Shown here in pieces: positions 19,470-28,377 of a stretch of 64,000 bases of DNA. The translations under genes and the position numbers were made by a program. Each line of letters opens with the position of its first letter. Position 1 is the stretch's first letter. This DNA is from Citrobacter youngae ATCC 29220 (GTDB lineage Bacteria; Pseudomonadota; Gammaproteobacteria; Enterobacterales; Enterobacteriaceae), in NCBI RefSeq assembly GCF_000155975.1, contig NZ_GG730299.1, positions 2,105,813 through 2,169,812 of the forward strand, in the 5' to 3' direction. Below the pieces are notes generated by a model. That model was not told the DNA's origin. It made no database searches and saw only the letters and a list, made by a program, of their open reading frames with translations.

Positions 19470-21122
19470 ATGTCTAAACCATTTGTCTGGCAGGAACTCT
19501 TTGTTCAGAGTAAAGATAGTACCGAATATGAATTACTGAGTAATCAGCACGTTACGGTTTCGGAGTTAGACGGAGAGGAAGTGATCAAGGTTGCGCCAGA
19601 AGCGTTAACCTTATTAGCGCAGCACGCATTTTATGAGGCTTCATTCTTCCTGCGCGCCGGACATTTGAAACAGATCGCCAGCATTCTGCACGATCCGCAG
19701 GCCAGCGGTAACGATAAATATGTAGCATTGCAACTGCTGCGCAATGCTGAAGTTTCGGCCAAAGGCGTACTGCCTAACTGTCAGGATACCGGAACGGCAA
19801 CGATTGTGGCCTGCAAAGGGCAGCATGTCTGGACCGGCGGCGATGACGCGGAAGCGTTAAGCAAAGGCGTATATACCACCTTCACCGAAAACAACCTGCG
19901 TTATTCGCAAAATGCCCCGCTGGATATGTATACCGAGGTCAATACGCAGACTAACCTGCCGGCACAAATCGATATCAGCGCCACGCCGGGTAATGAATAC
20001 CGTTTCCTGTTCGTCAACAAAGGCGGCGGCTCGGCCAACAAAGCGGCGCTGTTCCAGGAAACAAAATCCATACTGCAGCCGGAAAAACTCACCGCCTTTC
20101 TGATCGAAAAAATGAAATCACTGGGCACAGCCGCCTGCCCGCCGTATCACATCGCTTTTGTGGTCGGTGGCTTGTCCGCCGATCAGGCGCTGAAGGTCGC
20201 CAAGCTGGCATCAACCAAGTATTACGATAACCTGCCTACCAGCGGGAACGAACTGGGTCAGGCGTTCCGCGATACGGCGCTGGAAGCCGAACTGCTCAAT
20301 GCCAGCCGAGAGTTTGGTATCGGCGCGCAGTTTGGCGGCAAGTACTTTGCCCACGATATCCGTGTGATTCGTCTGCCGCGCCACGGTGGTTCCTGCCCTA
20401 TCGCCATGGCCCTCTCCTGCTCAGCCGACCGCAACATTAAGGCTAAAATTAACAAACACGGTATCTGGCTGGAGAAACTCGAGCATAACCCGGGCAAATT
20501 CATTCCCGATTCTCAACGGGTAGAAAATGGCGCCCAAACCGTACAGCTGGATCTGAACCGCCCGCTACACGAGATTCTGCGCGATCTCTCCGCCCTGCCC
20601 ATCGGCACTCGTTTGTCGCTAAGCGGCCCTATTGTTGTCGCCCGCGATATCGCCCACGCTAACATCAAAGCGCGCCTGGATAACGGCGAACCGATGCCGG
20701 AATACATGAAAAAACATATAGTTTATTACGCAGGCCCCGCCAAAACGCCGGAAAATCAGGCCTGTGGTTCAATGGGTCCCACCACCGGCGGGCGCATGGA
20801 TGGGTATGTCGATACCTTCCAGGCACAGGGCGGCAGTCTCATTATGCTCACCAAGGGTAACCGCAGCCAGCAGGTCACTGATGCCTGCCACAAACACGGT
20901 GGATTTAGCCTCGGCAGCATTGGCGGCGCCGCAGCCCTGCTTGCGCAGCAATACGTGAAAAGCCTGCACTGCCTGGAATATCCCGAACTGGGAATGGAAG
21001 CAGTCTGGATGATGGAAGTTAAAAATATGCCAGCCTTCGTGTTAGTCGACGACAAAGGCAATAACTTCTTTAGCCAGTTTGAACAGCAGCATCGCTGCGC
21101 AACCTGTCCGGCAGGACATTAA
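19470..21122 (+). CDS. fumD: Class I fumarase/mesaconase (FumD type)
   Basis: A 550-residue iron-sulfur class I fumarase. Cysteines that would ligate the 4Fe-4S cluster occur in [17 protein letters not shown] and GGSCPIAM. Start ATG 19470 ([11 protein letters not shown]) follows AAAAGGTGAG. A GTG four codons upstream overlaps that site and is rejected. E. coli FumA/B are similar in length. The O157:H7 FumD paralogue in the same gene neighbourhood is reported to hydrate mesaconate to (S)-citramalate, so mesaconase is the better prediction here. Specificity cannot be proved from sequence alone. Confidence 0.88.
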   Translation: MSKPFVWQELFVQSKDSTEYELLSNQHVTVSELDGEEVIKVAPEALTLLAQHAFYEASFFLRAGHLKQIASILHDPQASGNDKYVALQLLRNAEVSAKGVLPNCQDTGTATIVACKGQHVWTGGDDAEALSKGVYTTFTENNLRYSQNAPLDMYTEVNTQTNLPAQIDISATPGNEYRFLFVNKGGGSANKAALFQETKSILQPEKLTAFLIEKMKSLGTAACPPYHIAFVVGGLSADQALKVAKLASTKYYDNLPTSGNELGQAFRDTALEAELLNASREFGIGAQFGGKYFAHDIRVIRLPRHGGSCPIAMALSCSADRNIKAKINKHGIWLEKLEHNPGKFIPDSQRVENGAQTVQLDLNRPLHEILRDLSALPIGTRLSLSGPIVVARDIAHANIKARLDNGEPMPEYMKKHIVYYAGPAKTPENQACGSMGPTTGGRMDGYVDTFQAQGGSLIMLTKGNRSQQVTDACHKHGGFSLGSIGGAAALLAQQYVKSLHCLEYPELGMEAVWMMEVKNMPAFVLVDDKGNNFFSQFEQQHRCATCPAGH

Positions 21123-21131
21123 GGAGCCTCA

Positions 21132-21734
21132 ATGGAAGCGCGAGCCAATAATGACAGACACCGCCAGCGTCAGCAGAAACTGAAAGAACAGGTTGATACC
21201 CGCGTGGCGGCGGCAACGGAGAAGAAAGGGATCCTGATTGTCTTCACCGGCAACGGTAAAGGGAAATCCACCGCAGCCTTTGGCACGGCAACGCGCGCGG
21301 TTGGTCACGGAAAAACCGTTGGCATCGCGCAGTTTATCAAGGGTCAGTGGGATAATGGCGAGTACAACACGCTGCAACCGCTCGGCGTTGAATTCCATAT
21401 TATGGGTACCGGATTTACCTGGGAAACCCAAAACCGGCAAGCGGATATTGAGGCGGCAACGGTCGTCTGGCAAGAAAGTAAGCGCATGCTGGCCGATGCG
21501 CATTACGATCTGGTGGTGCTGGATGAGCTGACCTACATGCTGGCATACCACTATCTGGATACCCATGAGGTTATCAGCGCCATCGAAAATCGACCTGTTG
21601 GACAAAGTGTTATCGTCACCGGCCGCGGATGCCACGCGCAGTTACTGGAACTGGCCGATACGGTCAGCGAAATTCGCCCGGTCAAGCACGCGTTTGACAG
21701 CGGTATTCAGGCACAGATGGGAATCGACTGGTAG
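21132..21734 (+). CDS. Cob(I)alamin adenosyltransferase (BtuR/CobO family)
   Basis: A 200-residue paralogue of E. coli BtuR (196 residues). The P-loop is GNGKGKST at residues 40-47, preceded by VFTG. LDELTYMLAY carries the Walker B-like acidic pair, and TGRGCH and VKHAFDSGIQAQMGIDW close the protein. It transfers the adenosyl group of ATP to cob(I)alamin, making the cofactor that GlmS/GlmE needs. The ribosome site AAGGAGC overlaps the fumD stop. The genome very likely also has the usual btuR elsewhere, so this copy would be dedicated to fermentation. Confidence 0.93.
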   Translation: MEARANNDRHRQRQQKLKEQVDTRVAAATEKKGILIVFTGNGKGKSTAAFGTATRAVGHGKTVGIAQFIKGQWDNGEYNTLQPLGVEFHIMGTGFTWETQNRQADIEAATVVWQESKRMLADAHYDLVVLDELTYMLAYHYLDTHEVISAIENRPVGQSVIVTGRGCHAQLLELADTVSEIRPVKHAFDSGIQAQMGIDW

Positions 21735-21742
21735 ACGTTCTT

Positions 21743-21810
21743 TTGCCGGATAACGGCGCTCACGCGTCTTATCCGGCCTACCGTTTTTTGTAGGCCTGAC
21801 AAAGCGCGCG
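21743..21810. repeat. REP pair between the adenosyltransferase and LysR genes
   Basis: TTGCCGGATAACGGCGC and CTTATCCGGCCTAC (to 21781) are followed by an inverted, degenerate unit starting GTAGGCCTGACAAAGCGCG. It lies between convergently transcribed genes and may serve as a bidirectional 3'-end structure. Confidence 0.8.
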
Positions 21811-21821
21811 GTCCCCTCACC

Positions 21822-22724
21822 TCAGGCAGGCGAAACCACCGATTTATTTAGCAGCCAGTCACGGAAGATCTGCAAATGCGCAGATTCCGCTTTCTCTTCA
21901 CGCCACGTCATGATGAAACGGTTCCCGGTGCGCATCGGGACATCGCAAGGAATGACCATATCACCACTGTCCAGATCGTGCTGAATGGCAAAACGGGGAA
22001 GCAACGCCACGCCCAAATTAGAGCGAACCGCCGCAATCAGCATCGACAACAGATCGAATCTCGGACCTTTATTCACCAGCGGGCTGCTGATGTTGGACAG
22101 CGCAAACCACTCCTGCCAACCTTTGATGCGCGTACTTTGGTGCAATAGCGGGAATTCGTTCAGCAACTCCTCGACCGACAGTTTCCGATCCGCTTCGGCC
22201 AGCAGGCAGCGGCTGCATACCGGCAGAATTTCCTCTTCAAACAGGTATTCAACCCCAGACCACGGTGAGTAGAAGTCTTCCCGCATGATTGCCGCGTCAT
22301 ACTCCCGATTGAGAAAATCACCAATATTCGCCAGCGAATGGATGTTCACGATAATATCAGGATTGAGCTTGTTGAACTCACGCAGGTTCGGGATCAGCCA
22401 ATGGGTGCTGAACGTCGGATTCACCGCCAGCTCAATAACCTGCACCGTTGGCTGCCAGGTCATTATCGTCGTCGTATCTCGCTCGAGTTTATTTAACGTT
22501 TCTTTAACGATGTTTAAATAATATTTGCCGGCCGCATTTAAAAAAATGCGTTTCTTGGCATGATTAAATAGCGAGGTATTTAGAAAATCCTCCAGTGCAT
22601 TTACCTGGCGGAAAACAGCACTTTGTGTTAAAGCCAGCTCTTCAGCTGCCCGGGTATAACTTTCGTGACGCGCAACAACTTCAAAAGTTACCAGCAACTC
22701 CGTCTTAGGTATTTTTCCTCTCAT
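21822..22724 (-). CDS. LysR-family transcriptional regulator
   Basis: A LysR-type regulator of 300 residues. The N-terminal winged helix (about 5-63) has ESYTRAAEELALTQSAVFRQVNALED. The effector domain (about 90-300) contains NPTFSTHWLIPNL and SNLGVALLPRFA, resembling the GcvA/AmpR-like branch. Start 22724 (MRGKIPK) has GGAAG at good spacing. An ATG four codons upstream lacks a ribosome site. It reads convergently toward the glutamate-fermentation operon and divergently from the SUMT gene, so it may control either. The effector is unknown. Confidence 0.85.
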   Translation of the reverse strand: MRGKIPKTELLVTFEVVARHESYTRAAEELALTQSAVFRQVNALEDFLNTSLFNHAKKRIFLNAAGKYYLNIVKETLNKLERDTTTIMTWQPTVQVIELAVNPTFSTHWLIPNLREFNKLNPDIIVNIHSLANIGDFLNREYDAAIMREDFYSPWSGVEYLFEEEILPVCSRCLLAEADRKLSVEELLNEFPLLHQSTRIKGWQEWFALSNISSPLVNKGPRFDLLSMLIAAVRSNLGVALLPRFAIQHDLDSGDMVIPCDVPMRTGNRFIMTWREEKAESAHLQIFRDWLLNKSVVSPA

Positions 22725-23129
22725 AACCTCTTCCATATGCAGCGTACAAAAATAGTTTAATTTATAAAAAATAATTCAAGCTACCCAGATAAGCACCGAG
22801 AGTTATATTTTATTTTATCCATTGATGTCATTGATCCAATCCATGATTTGCTCATACTGATGGCGGATAAATATTAACCAATAATACTCAAGCACAACAA
22901 TAAACACAATTTAAATAAGGTTAAAGACGAGCAAATAGTGCCAATAAGTTCTTAATAATTTTTCAAGTCATCTTGTTAATTGCAGAAAAAACTTTGCGAG
23001 ATCAATCAATATTATCCATGCAATAATTTTGGATAATTTCACGTTATAACTTACGGGCAAACGACTGCTTTTAATCATTCCTTGCTGTAGTTTCTGCCTT
23101 TTTTTGTTAGACGTGATAAAGGACACAAT
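22725..23129. promoter_or_regulatory. Divergent AT-rich promoter region between LysR and SUMT genes
   Basis: About 400 bp with no supported gene. It is strongly AT-rich and contains many short A/T runs, as expected for divergent promoters and LysR half-sites. No B12 riboswitch, tRNA or terminator could be recognised. Confidence 0.5.
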
Positions 23130-23918
23130 GTGAAAACTTTCGGAAAGGTCTGGCTCGTTGGGGCAGGTCCCGGTGATATTTCATTGCTTACCCTCAAAGC
23201 GATGATGTGCATTAAACAGGCTGATGTCATTATTTACGATCGCCTGGTCAATCCTAAAATTTTGGAATGGGCATTACCTGATTGCCTGCTTATCAATGTT
23301 GGCAAAAATCCAGGCTTTCATTGTGTTCCCCAGGATGAAATTAACGCCTTGCTGATCCGCTATGCCCAAACACATAACAACATCGTACGTCTGAAAGGGG
23401 GCGATCCGTATGTGTTTGGCCGTGGGGCCGAAGAAGTTGAGGACCTTGTTGAGACGGGGATCCCATTTGAAGTTGTGCCGGGTATTAGCTCTACCATCGG
23501 TGGCCTGACCTATGCCGGGATCCCGGTGACGCATCGCGATTTCGCCTCCGGCTTTCACGTGGTGACCGGCCATACGCGGGAAGGAAACCAGCAGCAGGAC
23601 TGGCGTCAACTGGCGAAGCTTAATGGCACCCTGGTTATCGTTATGGGTATCGCGAATCTGGCGTTTATTTGCGAAGAGCTGTTGATGGGCGGTAAATCAG
23701 CAGATACGCCCGCCGCGCTAATTATGTCCGCCACCCGAGAGAATCAACGCCGACTGACCTGTACGCTCGGTTCTTTATTGAGCAAAGCGCAGGAAGCGAA
23801 TATCGCGCCGCCTGCGCTGATTGTTATCGGTGATGTGGTAACCCTGAGCGATCGGCTCTCTTTTATACCCGAAGCCATCACCCTGCCGGAAAACCTTTAC
23901 TGCGAAAGTCTGGCATGA
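23130..23918 (+). CDS. cobA: Uroporphyrinogen-III C-methyltransferase (SUMT)
   Basis: A 262-residue single-domain SUMT. Family motifs are VGAGPGD near residue 10, VGKNPGFHCVPQDEIN near 57, RLKGGDPYVFGRG near 88 and VPGISS near 117. It methylates uroporphyrinogen III twice to precorrin-2, the branch point to sirohaem and cobalamin. Unlike CysG it lacks the N-terminal dehydrogenase/ferrochelatase half. The start is GTG at 23130 with AAAGGACA upstream. Its last 22 bases overlap the convergent PocR-like gene. The symbol cobA here means SUMT, not the adenosyltransferase called cobA in Salmonella. Confidence 0.9.
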   Translation: MKTFGKVWLVGAGPGDISLLTLKAMMCIKQADVIIYDRLVNPKILEWALPDCLLINVGKNPGFHCVPQDEINALLIRYAQTHNNIVRLKGGDPYVFGRGAEEVEDLVETGIPFEVVPGISSTIGGLTYAGIPVTHRDFASGFHVVTGHTREGNQQQDWRQLAKLNGTLVIVMGIANLAFICEELLMGGKSADTPAALIMSATRENQRRLTCTLGSLLSKAQEANIAPPALIVIGDVVTLSDRLSFIPEAITLPENLYCESLA

Positions 23919-24787
23919 CGAAAAGACTGGGGCGACGTTTGATGCGCCGCCCTGAAAACACGGCAAAAGTAGCTGGTTTGCGCGTATTGAAGTTTACGAG
24001 CAATACTGTCTATTGAATGCTCAGGATCGTGCAATAACTCCCCCGCTTTTTGCATTTTTTTCTGACTCACCCAGGTTTTAAAATTAACGCCCAGCCGTTT
24101 CTTAAAAAATCGACTGAAATAGTTCGCGCTTAAGCACACATGCGCCGCTACGGATTCCAGGGATAATTCACCATATAAATTCTCATCAATATAACGCAGC
24201 GCAGCCAGAAGTTTTTTCTCATGACGGGAAGGTTCAGTGACATAATGACGAATGTAACGGGTCGGCGAAGCTGAAACCTGAGCGGATTGTTGTTCTTTCG
24301 CATAATTATCAACAATAAAACTTAACAAATTAGCCGACGCCACCAGCGTATTATTATCCACTACCGCAACCTGACCCCATTCAGCTTTTATTTTGGGGTC
24401 ATCCATCCATGAGGATTTATTATCAATAACAATAGTTTTATATTCCTGATACTTTGGCCGGACCTGTCCGCAGACAATAAAACCATAAAGATGCCCTTCA
24501 TCAATTAATGGCATCGAGAACAGACTTAACCCGGCATGACAGGTGAGTATTCTGGGCTTAAGCTGTTTTACCCCCTCAAAAGCACACTGCTTATCGCATT
24601 TTTGGCAGCCCACACGATAGCGCTCATCCGCCCGCATTAATCTGCAGAAGGAATTAAAATTATGACAATCTGAGAGTGCCTTACCATTAATATCAATCAC
24701 AACCGTGGCTAATCCGGTCGCACGGGAGAATATTTCGGCTATCGAGAAAAAACCGTGTAAATAATCATTCTGGATTTTCAGCGGCAC
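23897..24787 (-). CDS. PocR-like AraC-family regulator
   Basis: A 296-residue protein resembling Salmonella PocR. The N-terminal PocR domain (about 8-165) keeps the cysteine set CRLM, CQKCDKQC and CHAGLSLFSMPL. The C-terminal AraC helix-turn-helix (about 190-290) has LSLESVAAHVCLSANYFSRFFKK and IARKLQYAQTSYFCRVFR. I place the start at GTG 24787 because GGAGG lies 5 nt upstream. The upstream in-frame ATG would add 26 hydrophobic residues absent from PocR. PocR activates cob and pdu genes with propanediol. Here the ligand may instead belong to glutamate fermentation (inference). Confidence 0.87.
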   Translation of the reverse strand: MPLKIQNDYLHGFFSIAEIFSRATGLATVVIDINGKALSDCHNFNSFCRLMRADERYRVGCQKCDKQCAFEGVKQLKPRILTCHAGLSLFSMPLIDEGHLYGFIVCGQVRPKYQEYKTIVIDNKSSWMDDPKIKAEWGQVAVVDNNTLVASANLLSFIVDNYAKEQQSAQVSASPTRYIRHYVTEPSRHEKKLLAALRYIDENLYGELSLESVAAHVCLSANYFSRFFKKRLGVNFKTWVSQKKMQKAGELLHDPEHSIDSIARKLQYAQTSYFCRVFRAAHQTSPQSFRHARLSQ

Positions 24788-24924
24788 GCTCTCCTCCGGC
24801 ACGCATAATATTAAAGCCGGTAATATGCAGAATTTAAACAGCAGAAAGAATGATGCTGACCGCAAAAAATAATCTCATTTGTGCAGATGATTATGATCAA
24901 TTGGCAAGAAAAATATTTAAGGAT

Positions 24925-24950
24925 AAAAAAAAGGCCATCATCAGATGGCC
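24925..24950 (-). terminator. Intrinsic terminator of the sdh-suc operon
   Basis: On the minus strand GGCCATC-TGAT-GATGGCC is followed directly by eight T residues. It lies 63 nt beyond the sucD stop and ends the sdhCDAB-sucABCD transcript before the convergently facing accessory block. Confidence 0.88.
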
Positions 24951-25012
24951 AACCATGTCGAAACGGGACCAGCCCTTGACCATGCAGATAGTCAGGGCTG
25001 TTTTTTTACTTC
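24925..25012 (-). ncRNA. sdhX: Probable 3'UTR-derived small RNA SdhX (RybD)
   Basis: In E. coli and Salmonella the sucD 3'UTR is processed by RNase E to the Hfq-dependent sRNA SdhX, which links TCA flux to acetate metabolism. This 3'UTR has the right position and architecture: an upstream stem-loop (24971-24999, AGCCCTTGAC pairing with GTCAGGGCT), a single-stranded segment containing CGACATGG, then the terminator hairpin with its U-tract. The exact 5' end is not visible from sequence, so the whole 3'UTR is given. Confidence 0.55.
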
Positions 25013-25882
25013 TTACTTAATCACTGTTTTCAGCGCTTCGCCGATGTCGGCCAGGCTGCGAACGGTTTTCACGCCTGCGGCTTCCAGCGCAGCGAATTTC
25101 TCATCCGCCGTACCTTTACCACCGGCGATGATCGCACCAGCGTGACCCATACGTTTACCTTTCGGCGCGGTCACACCGGCGATGTAACCGACAACCGGCT
25201 TGGTCACGTGATCTTTGATGTAGGCCGCCGCTTCTTCTTCCGCGCTACCGCCGATCTCACCGATCATCACAATCGCTTCAGTCTGCGGATCTTCCTGGAA
25301 CAGCTTCAGGATATCGATGAAGTTAGACCCTGGGATCGGGTCGCCGCCGATGCCCACGCAGGTGGACTGGCCGAAGCCGTAGTCGGTGGTCTGCTTAACC
25401 GCTTCATAGGTCAGCGTACCGGAACGGGAAACGATACCCACTTTACCCGGCTTGTGAATGTGGCCCGGCATGATGCCGATTTTGCATTCGCCCGGGGTGA
25501 TAACGCCAGGGCAGTTCGGGCCAATCATGCGCACGCCCGCTTCGTCCAGTTTCACCTTCACGGTCAGCATATCCAGGGTCGGGATGCCTTCGGTGATGGT
25601 GATAATCAGTTTGATGCCTGCATCAATCGCTTCCAGGATGGAGTCTTTGCAGAACGGCGCCGGAACGTAGATAACGCTGGCGGTTGCGCCGGTTGCTTCT
25701 ACCGCTTCACGCACGGTGTTGAACACCGGCAGGCCCAGATGCGTGGTGCCGCCTTTGCCCGGCGTTACGCCGCCAACCATCTGCGTACCGTATGCAATCG
25801 CCTGTTCGGAGTGGAAAGTCCCCTGGCTACCGGTGAAGCCCTGGCAGATAACCTTGGTATCTTTATTAATTAAAACTGACAT
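25013..25882 (-). CDS. sucD: Succinyl-CoA synthetase alpha subunit
   Basis: A 289-residue alpha subunit. The CoA-binding Rossmann domain opens with [19 protein letters not shown]. The phosphohistidine lies in [13 protein letters not shown] near residue 247. IGPNCPGVI is the family signature. It converts succinyl-CoA to succinate with ATP formation, together with SucC. It overlaps the sucC stop by one base and is the last gene of the sdh-suc operon. Confidence 0.98.
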   Translation of the reverse strand: MSVLINKDTKVICQGFTGSQGTFHSEQAIAYGTQMVGGVTPGKGGTTHLGLPVFNTVREAVEATGATASVIYVPAPFCKDSILEAIDAGIKLIITITEGIPTLDMLTVKVKLDEAGVRMIGPNCPGVITPGECKIGIMPGHIHKPGKVGIVSRSGTLTYEAVKQTTDYGFGQSTCVGIGGDPIPGSNFIDILKLFQEDPQTEAIVMIGEIGGSAEEEAAAYIKDHVTKPVVGYIAGVTAPKGKRMGHAGAIIAGGKGTADEKFAALEAAGVKTVRSLADIGEALKTVIK

Positions 25883-27048
25883 TATTTCCCCTCCACTGCG
25901 GCAACAACCTGCTGAGCTGCATCCGTCAGACTTTTCGCTGCAATAATATTCAGGCCGCTATCAGCCAGTTTTTTCGCGCCGAGTTCGGCGTTGTTGCCTT
26001 CCAGACGAACGACAACCGGAACGTTAACGCCCACTTCCGCTACCGCGCCGATGATACCGTCAGCGATCAGGTCGCAACGCACGATACCGCCGAAGATGTT
26101 AACCAGAACAGCTTTTACGTTGTCATCGGAGAGGATGATTTTGAACGCTTCGGTCACGCGCTCTTTAGTCGCGCCGCCGCCCACGTCAAGGAAGTTAGCC
26201 GGTTCGCCGCCGTGTAGCTTAACGATGTCCATGGTGCCCATTGCCAGGCCCGCGCCGTTAACCATACAGCCGATGTTGCCGTCCAGCGCAACGTAGTTCA
26301 GTTCCCACTGTGCCGCCTGCGCTTCACGCGGATCTTCCTGAGACTGGTCGCGCATTTCGCGCAGGTCAGCCTGGCGGAACAGCGCGTTGCCGTCAGCACC
26401 GAGTTTGCCGTCGAGGCAGATCAGGTCGCCCTGCTTAGTGATAACCAGCGGGTTGATTTCGATCAGCGCCAGGTCGCGCTCCAGGAAAATGGTCGCCAGA
26501 CCCATGAAAATTTTGGTGAACTGCTGAACCTGTTTACCTTCCAGACCCAGTTTGAACGCCAGCTCGCGTCCCTGGTAAGGCATCGGGCCTGCCAGCGGAT
26601 CCAGCGCCACTTTATGGATCAGGTGCGGGGTTTCTTCCGCCACTTTTTCAATTTCCACGCCGCCTTCGGTCGAGGCCATAAAGACCACGCGACGGGAGCT
26701 ACGGTCAACCACTGCGCCCAGATACAGTTCTTTACCGATGTCGGTCGCTGCTTCAACCAGAATCTGATTTACCGGTTGGCCATTAGCGTCTGTCTGGTAA
26801 GTTACCAGACGTTTCCCCAGCCAGTGTTCAGCGAAAGCGCGAATTTCTTCTTTGCTGTTAACAACTTTCACACCGCCCGCTTTACCACGGCCACCAGCGT
26901 GAACCTGACATTTCACTACCCACGGGCCTGCGCCGATTTTAGATGCGGCTTCTTCAGCTTCACGCGGAGTATTACAGGCATAACCCACCGGTGCCGGTAA
27001 GCCATAGCGGGCAAAAAGTTGTTTTGCCTGATATTCATGTAAGTTCAT
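25882..27048 (-). CDS. sucC: Succinyl-CoA synthetase beta subunit
   Basis: A 388-residue ATP-grasp protein starting [29 protein letters not shown] is the nucleotide-binding loop near residue 46. The C-terminal half carries [10 protein letters not shown], which contacts the phosphohistidine loop of SucD. Length equals E. coli SucC. A 91-bp gap with a REP hairpin separates it from sucB. Confidence 0.98.
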   Translation of the reverse strand: MNLHEYQAKQLFARYGLPAPVGYACNTPREAEEAASKIGAGPWVVKCQVHAGGRGKAGGVKVVNSKEEIRAFAEHWLGKRLVTYQTDANGQPVNQILVEAATDIGKELYLGAVVDRSSRRVVFMASTEGGVEIEKVAEETPHLIHKVALDPLAGPMPYQGRELAFKLGLEGKQVQQFTKIFMGLATIFLERDLALIEINPLVITKQGDLICLDGKLGADGNALFRQADLREMRDQSQEDPREAQAAQWELNYVALDGNIGCMVNGAGLAMGTMDIVKLHGGEPANFLDVGGGATKERVTEAFKIILSDDNVKAVLVNIFGGIVRCDLIADGIIGAVAEVGVNVPVVVRLEGNNAELGAKKLADSGLNIIAAKSLTDAAQQVVAAVEGK

Positions 27049-27085
27049 GTGTTCTGTCCATCCTTCAGGTAATCGTTATCTTTTA

Positions 27086-27120
27086 CCCGTAGGCCTGATA
27101 AGGCGTCCAGACCTACGGGG
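27086..27120. repeat. REP-like hairpin between sucB and sucC
   Basis: CCCGTAGG and CCTACGGG are the arms of a 35-nt stem-loop containing the REP core GCCTGATAAGGCGTC. Inside the suc operon it may tune relative mRNA stability of sucAB against sucCD. Confidence 0.75.
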
Positions 27121-27139
27121 CAGGTGATACTCTTATTAA

Positions 27140-28363
27140 CTACACGTCCAGCAGCAGACGTGTTGGATCTTCCAGCAACTCTTTAATGGTTACCAGGAAG
27201 CCGACTGACTCACGGCCATCGATCAGACGGTGGTCGTAAGACAGCGCCAGATACATCATCGGCAGGATTTCAACCTTACCGTCCACGGCCATCGGACGAT
27301 CTTTGATGGCATGCATACCCAGGATGGCGCTCTGCGGTGGGTTGATGATCGGCGTAGACATCAGGGAACCGAACACACCGCCGTTAGTGATGGTGAAGTT
27401 ACCGCCCGTCAGATCTTCGACCGTCAACTTGCCGTCGCGACCTTTTACCGCCAGTTCTTTAATGTTCTTCTCAATGTCAGCCATACCCAGCAGATCCACA
27501 TCACGCAGGACCGGCGTGACCAGGCCGCGCGGCGTGGAGACCGCCATGCTGACATCAAAGTAGTTGTGGTACACCACGTCATCGCCATCAATAGAGGCGT
27601 TGACTTCCGGATAGCGTTTCAGCGCTTCAACCACCGCTTTCACGTAGAAAGACATAAAGCCCAGACGGATACCGTGGCGTTTTTCGAACGCATCACCGTA
27701 CTGCTTGCGCAGGTCCATAATCGGCTTCATGTTGACTTCGTTGAAGGTCGTCAGCATAGCGGTGGAGTTTTTCGCTTCCAGCAGACGTTCGGCTACGCGT
27801 TTGCGCAGACGGGTCATCGGTACACGTTTTTCGCCACGCGCGCCCAGTTGAGGCTGTGGCGCTGGCGCGGCAGCTGGCGCTTTGGCTTCGTCTTTTGCCG
27901 CAGGTGCTTTAGCCAGATGTTTTTCAACATCTTCGCGAGTGATGCGGCCACCGACGCCGGTGCCTTTGATATCGCTGGCTTCGAGGTTATGTTCACCGAG
28001 CAGGCGACGGATCGCCGGGCTCAGGGCATCGTTGTTCTGCTCTGCAAGCGACGCCTGCTGGCGCTGTGCCGGAGTAGAATCTTTTTCTTCAGACTTGGCG
28101 CTGGTCTCTTTACCCGCGCTGTTGCCTTCACGCAGGCGACCGAGGATCTGGCGGGAGGTGACGGTTGTCCCTTCATCTTCCAGAACCGCATCAAGGATAC
28201 CGTCCGCTGATGCCGGTACTTCCAGTACCACTTTGTCAGTTTCGATTTCTACCAGTACTTCATCACGACGTACTGCATCGCCCGGTTTTTTGTGCCAGGT
28301 TGCAACCGTTGCATCCGCTACGGATTCAGGCAGGTCGGGAACAAGAATATCTACGCTACTCAT
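27140..28363 (-). CDS. sucB: 2-oxoglutarate dehydrogenase E2 (dihydrolipoyl succinyltransferase)
   Basis: A 407-residue E2 core protein (405 in E. coli). The lipoyl domain (about 1-80) has the lipoylated lysine in [11 protein letters not shown] near residue 44. A peripheral-subunit-binding domain lies near 113-150 ([22 protein letters not shown]). An Ala/Pro linker then leads to the catalytic domain with [15 protein letters not shown], holding the active-site His and Asp. It is 14 nt after sucA. Confidence 0.98.
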   Translation of the reverse strand: MSSVDILVPDLPESVADATVATWHKKPGDAVRRDEVLVEIETDKVVLEVPASADGILDAVLEDEGTTVTSRQILGRLREGNSAGKETSAKSEEKDSTPAQRQQASLAEQNNDALSPAIRRLLGEHNLEASDIKGTGVGGRITREDVEKHLAKAPAAKDEAKAPAAAPAPQPQLGARGEKRVPMTRLRKRVAERLLEAKNSTAMLTTFNEVNMKPIMDLRKQYGDAFEKRHGIRLGFMSFYVKAVVEALKRYPEVNASIDGDDVVYHNYFDVSMAVSTPRGLVTPVLRDVDLLGMADIEKNIKELAVKGRDGKLTVEDLTGGNFTITNGGVFGSLMSTPIINPPQSAILGMHAIKDRPMAVDGKVEILPMMYLALSYDHRLIDGRESVGFLVTIKELLEDPTRLLLDV

Positions 28364-28377
28364 TATTTATCCTTTAT

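Noticed and set aside
22725-23129. Cobalamin riboswitch upstream of the SUMT gene
   Set aside because: No B12-box sequence or conserved leader fold could be seen. Regulation is more likely through LysR and PocR-like proteins.
23897-24865. PocR-like protein with a membrane anchor
   Set aside because: The hydrophobic N-terminus comes from codons before the better GTG start at 24787.
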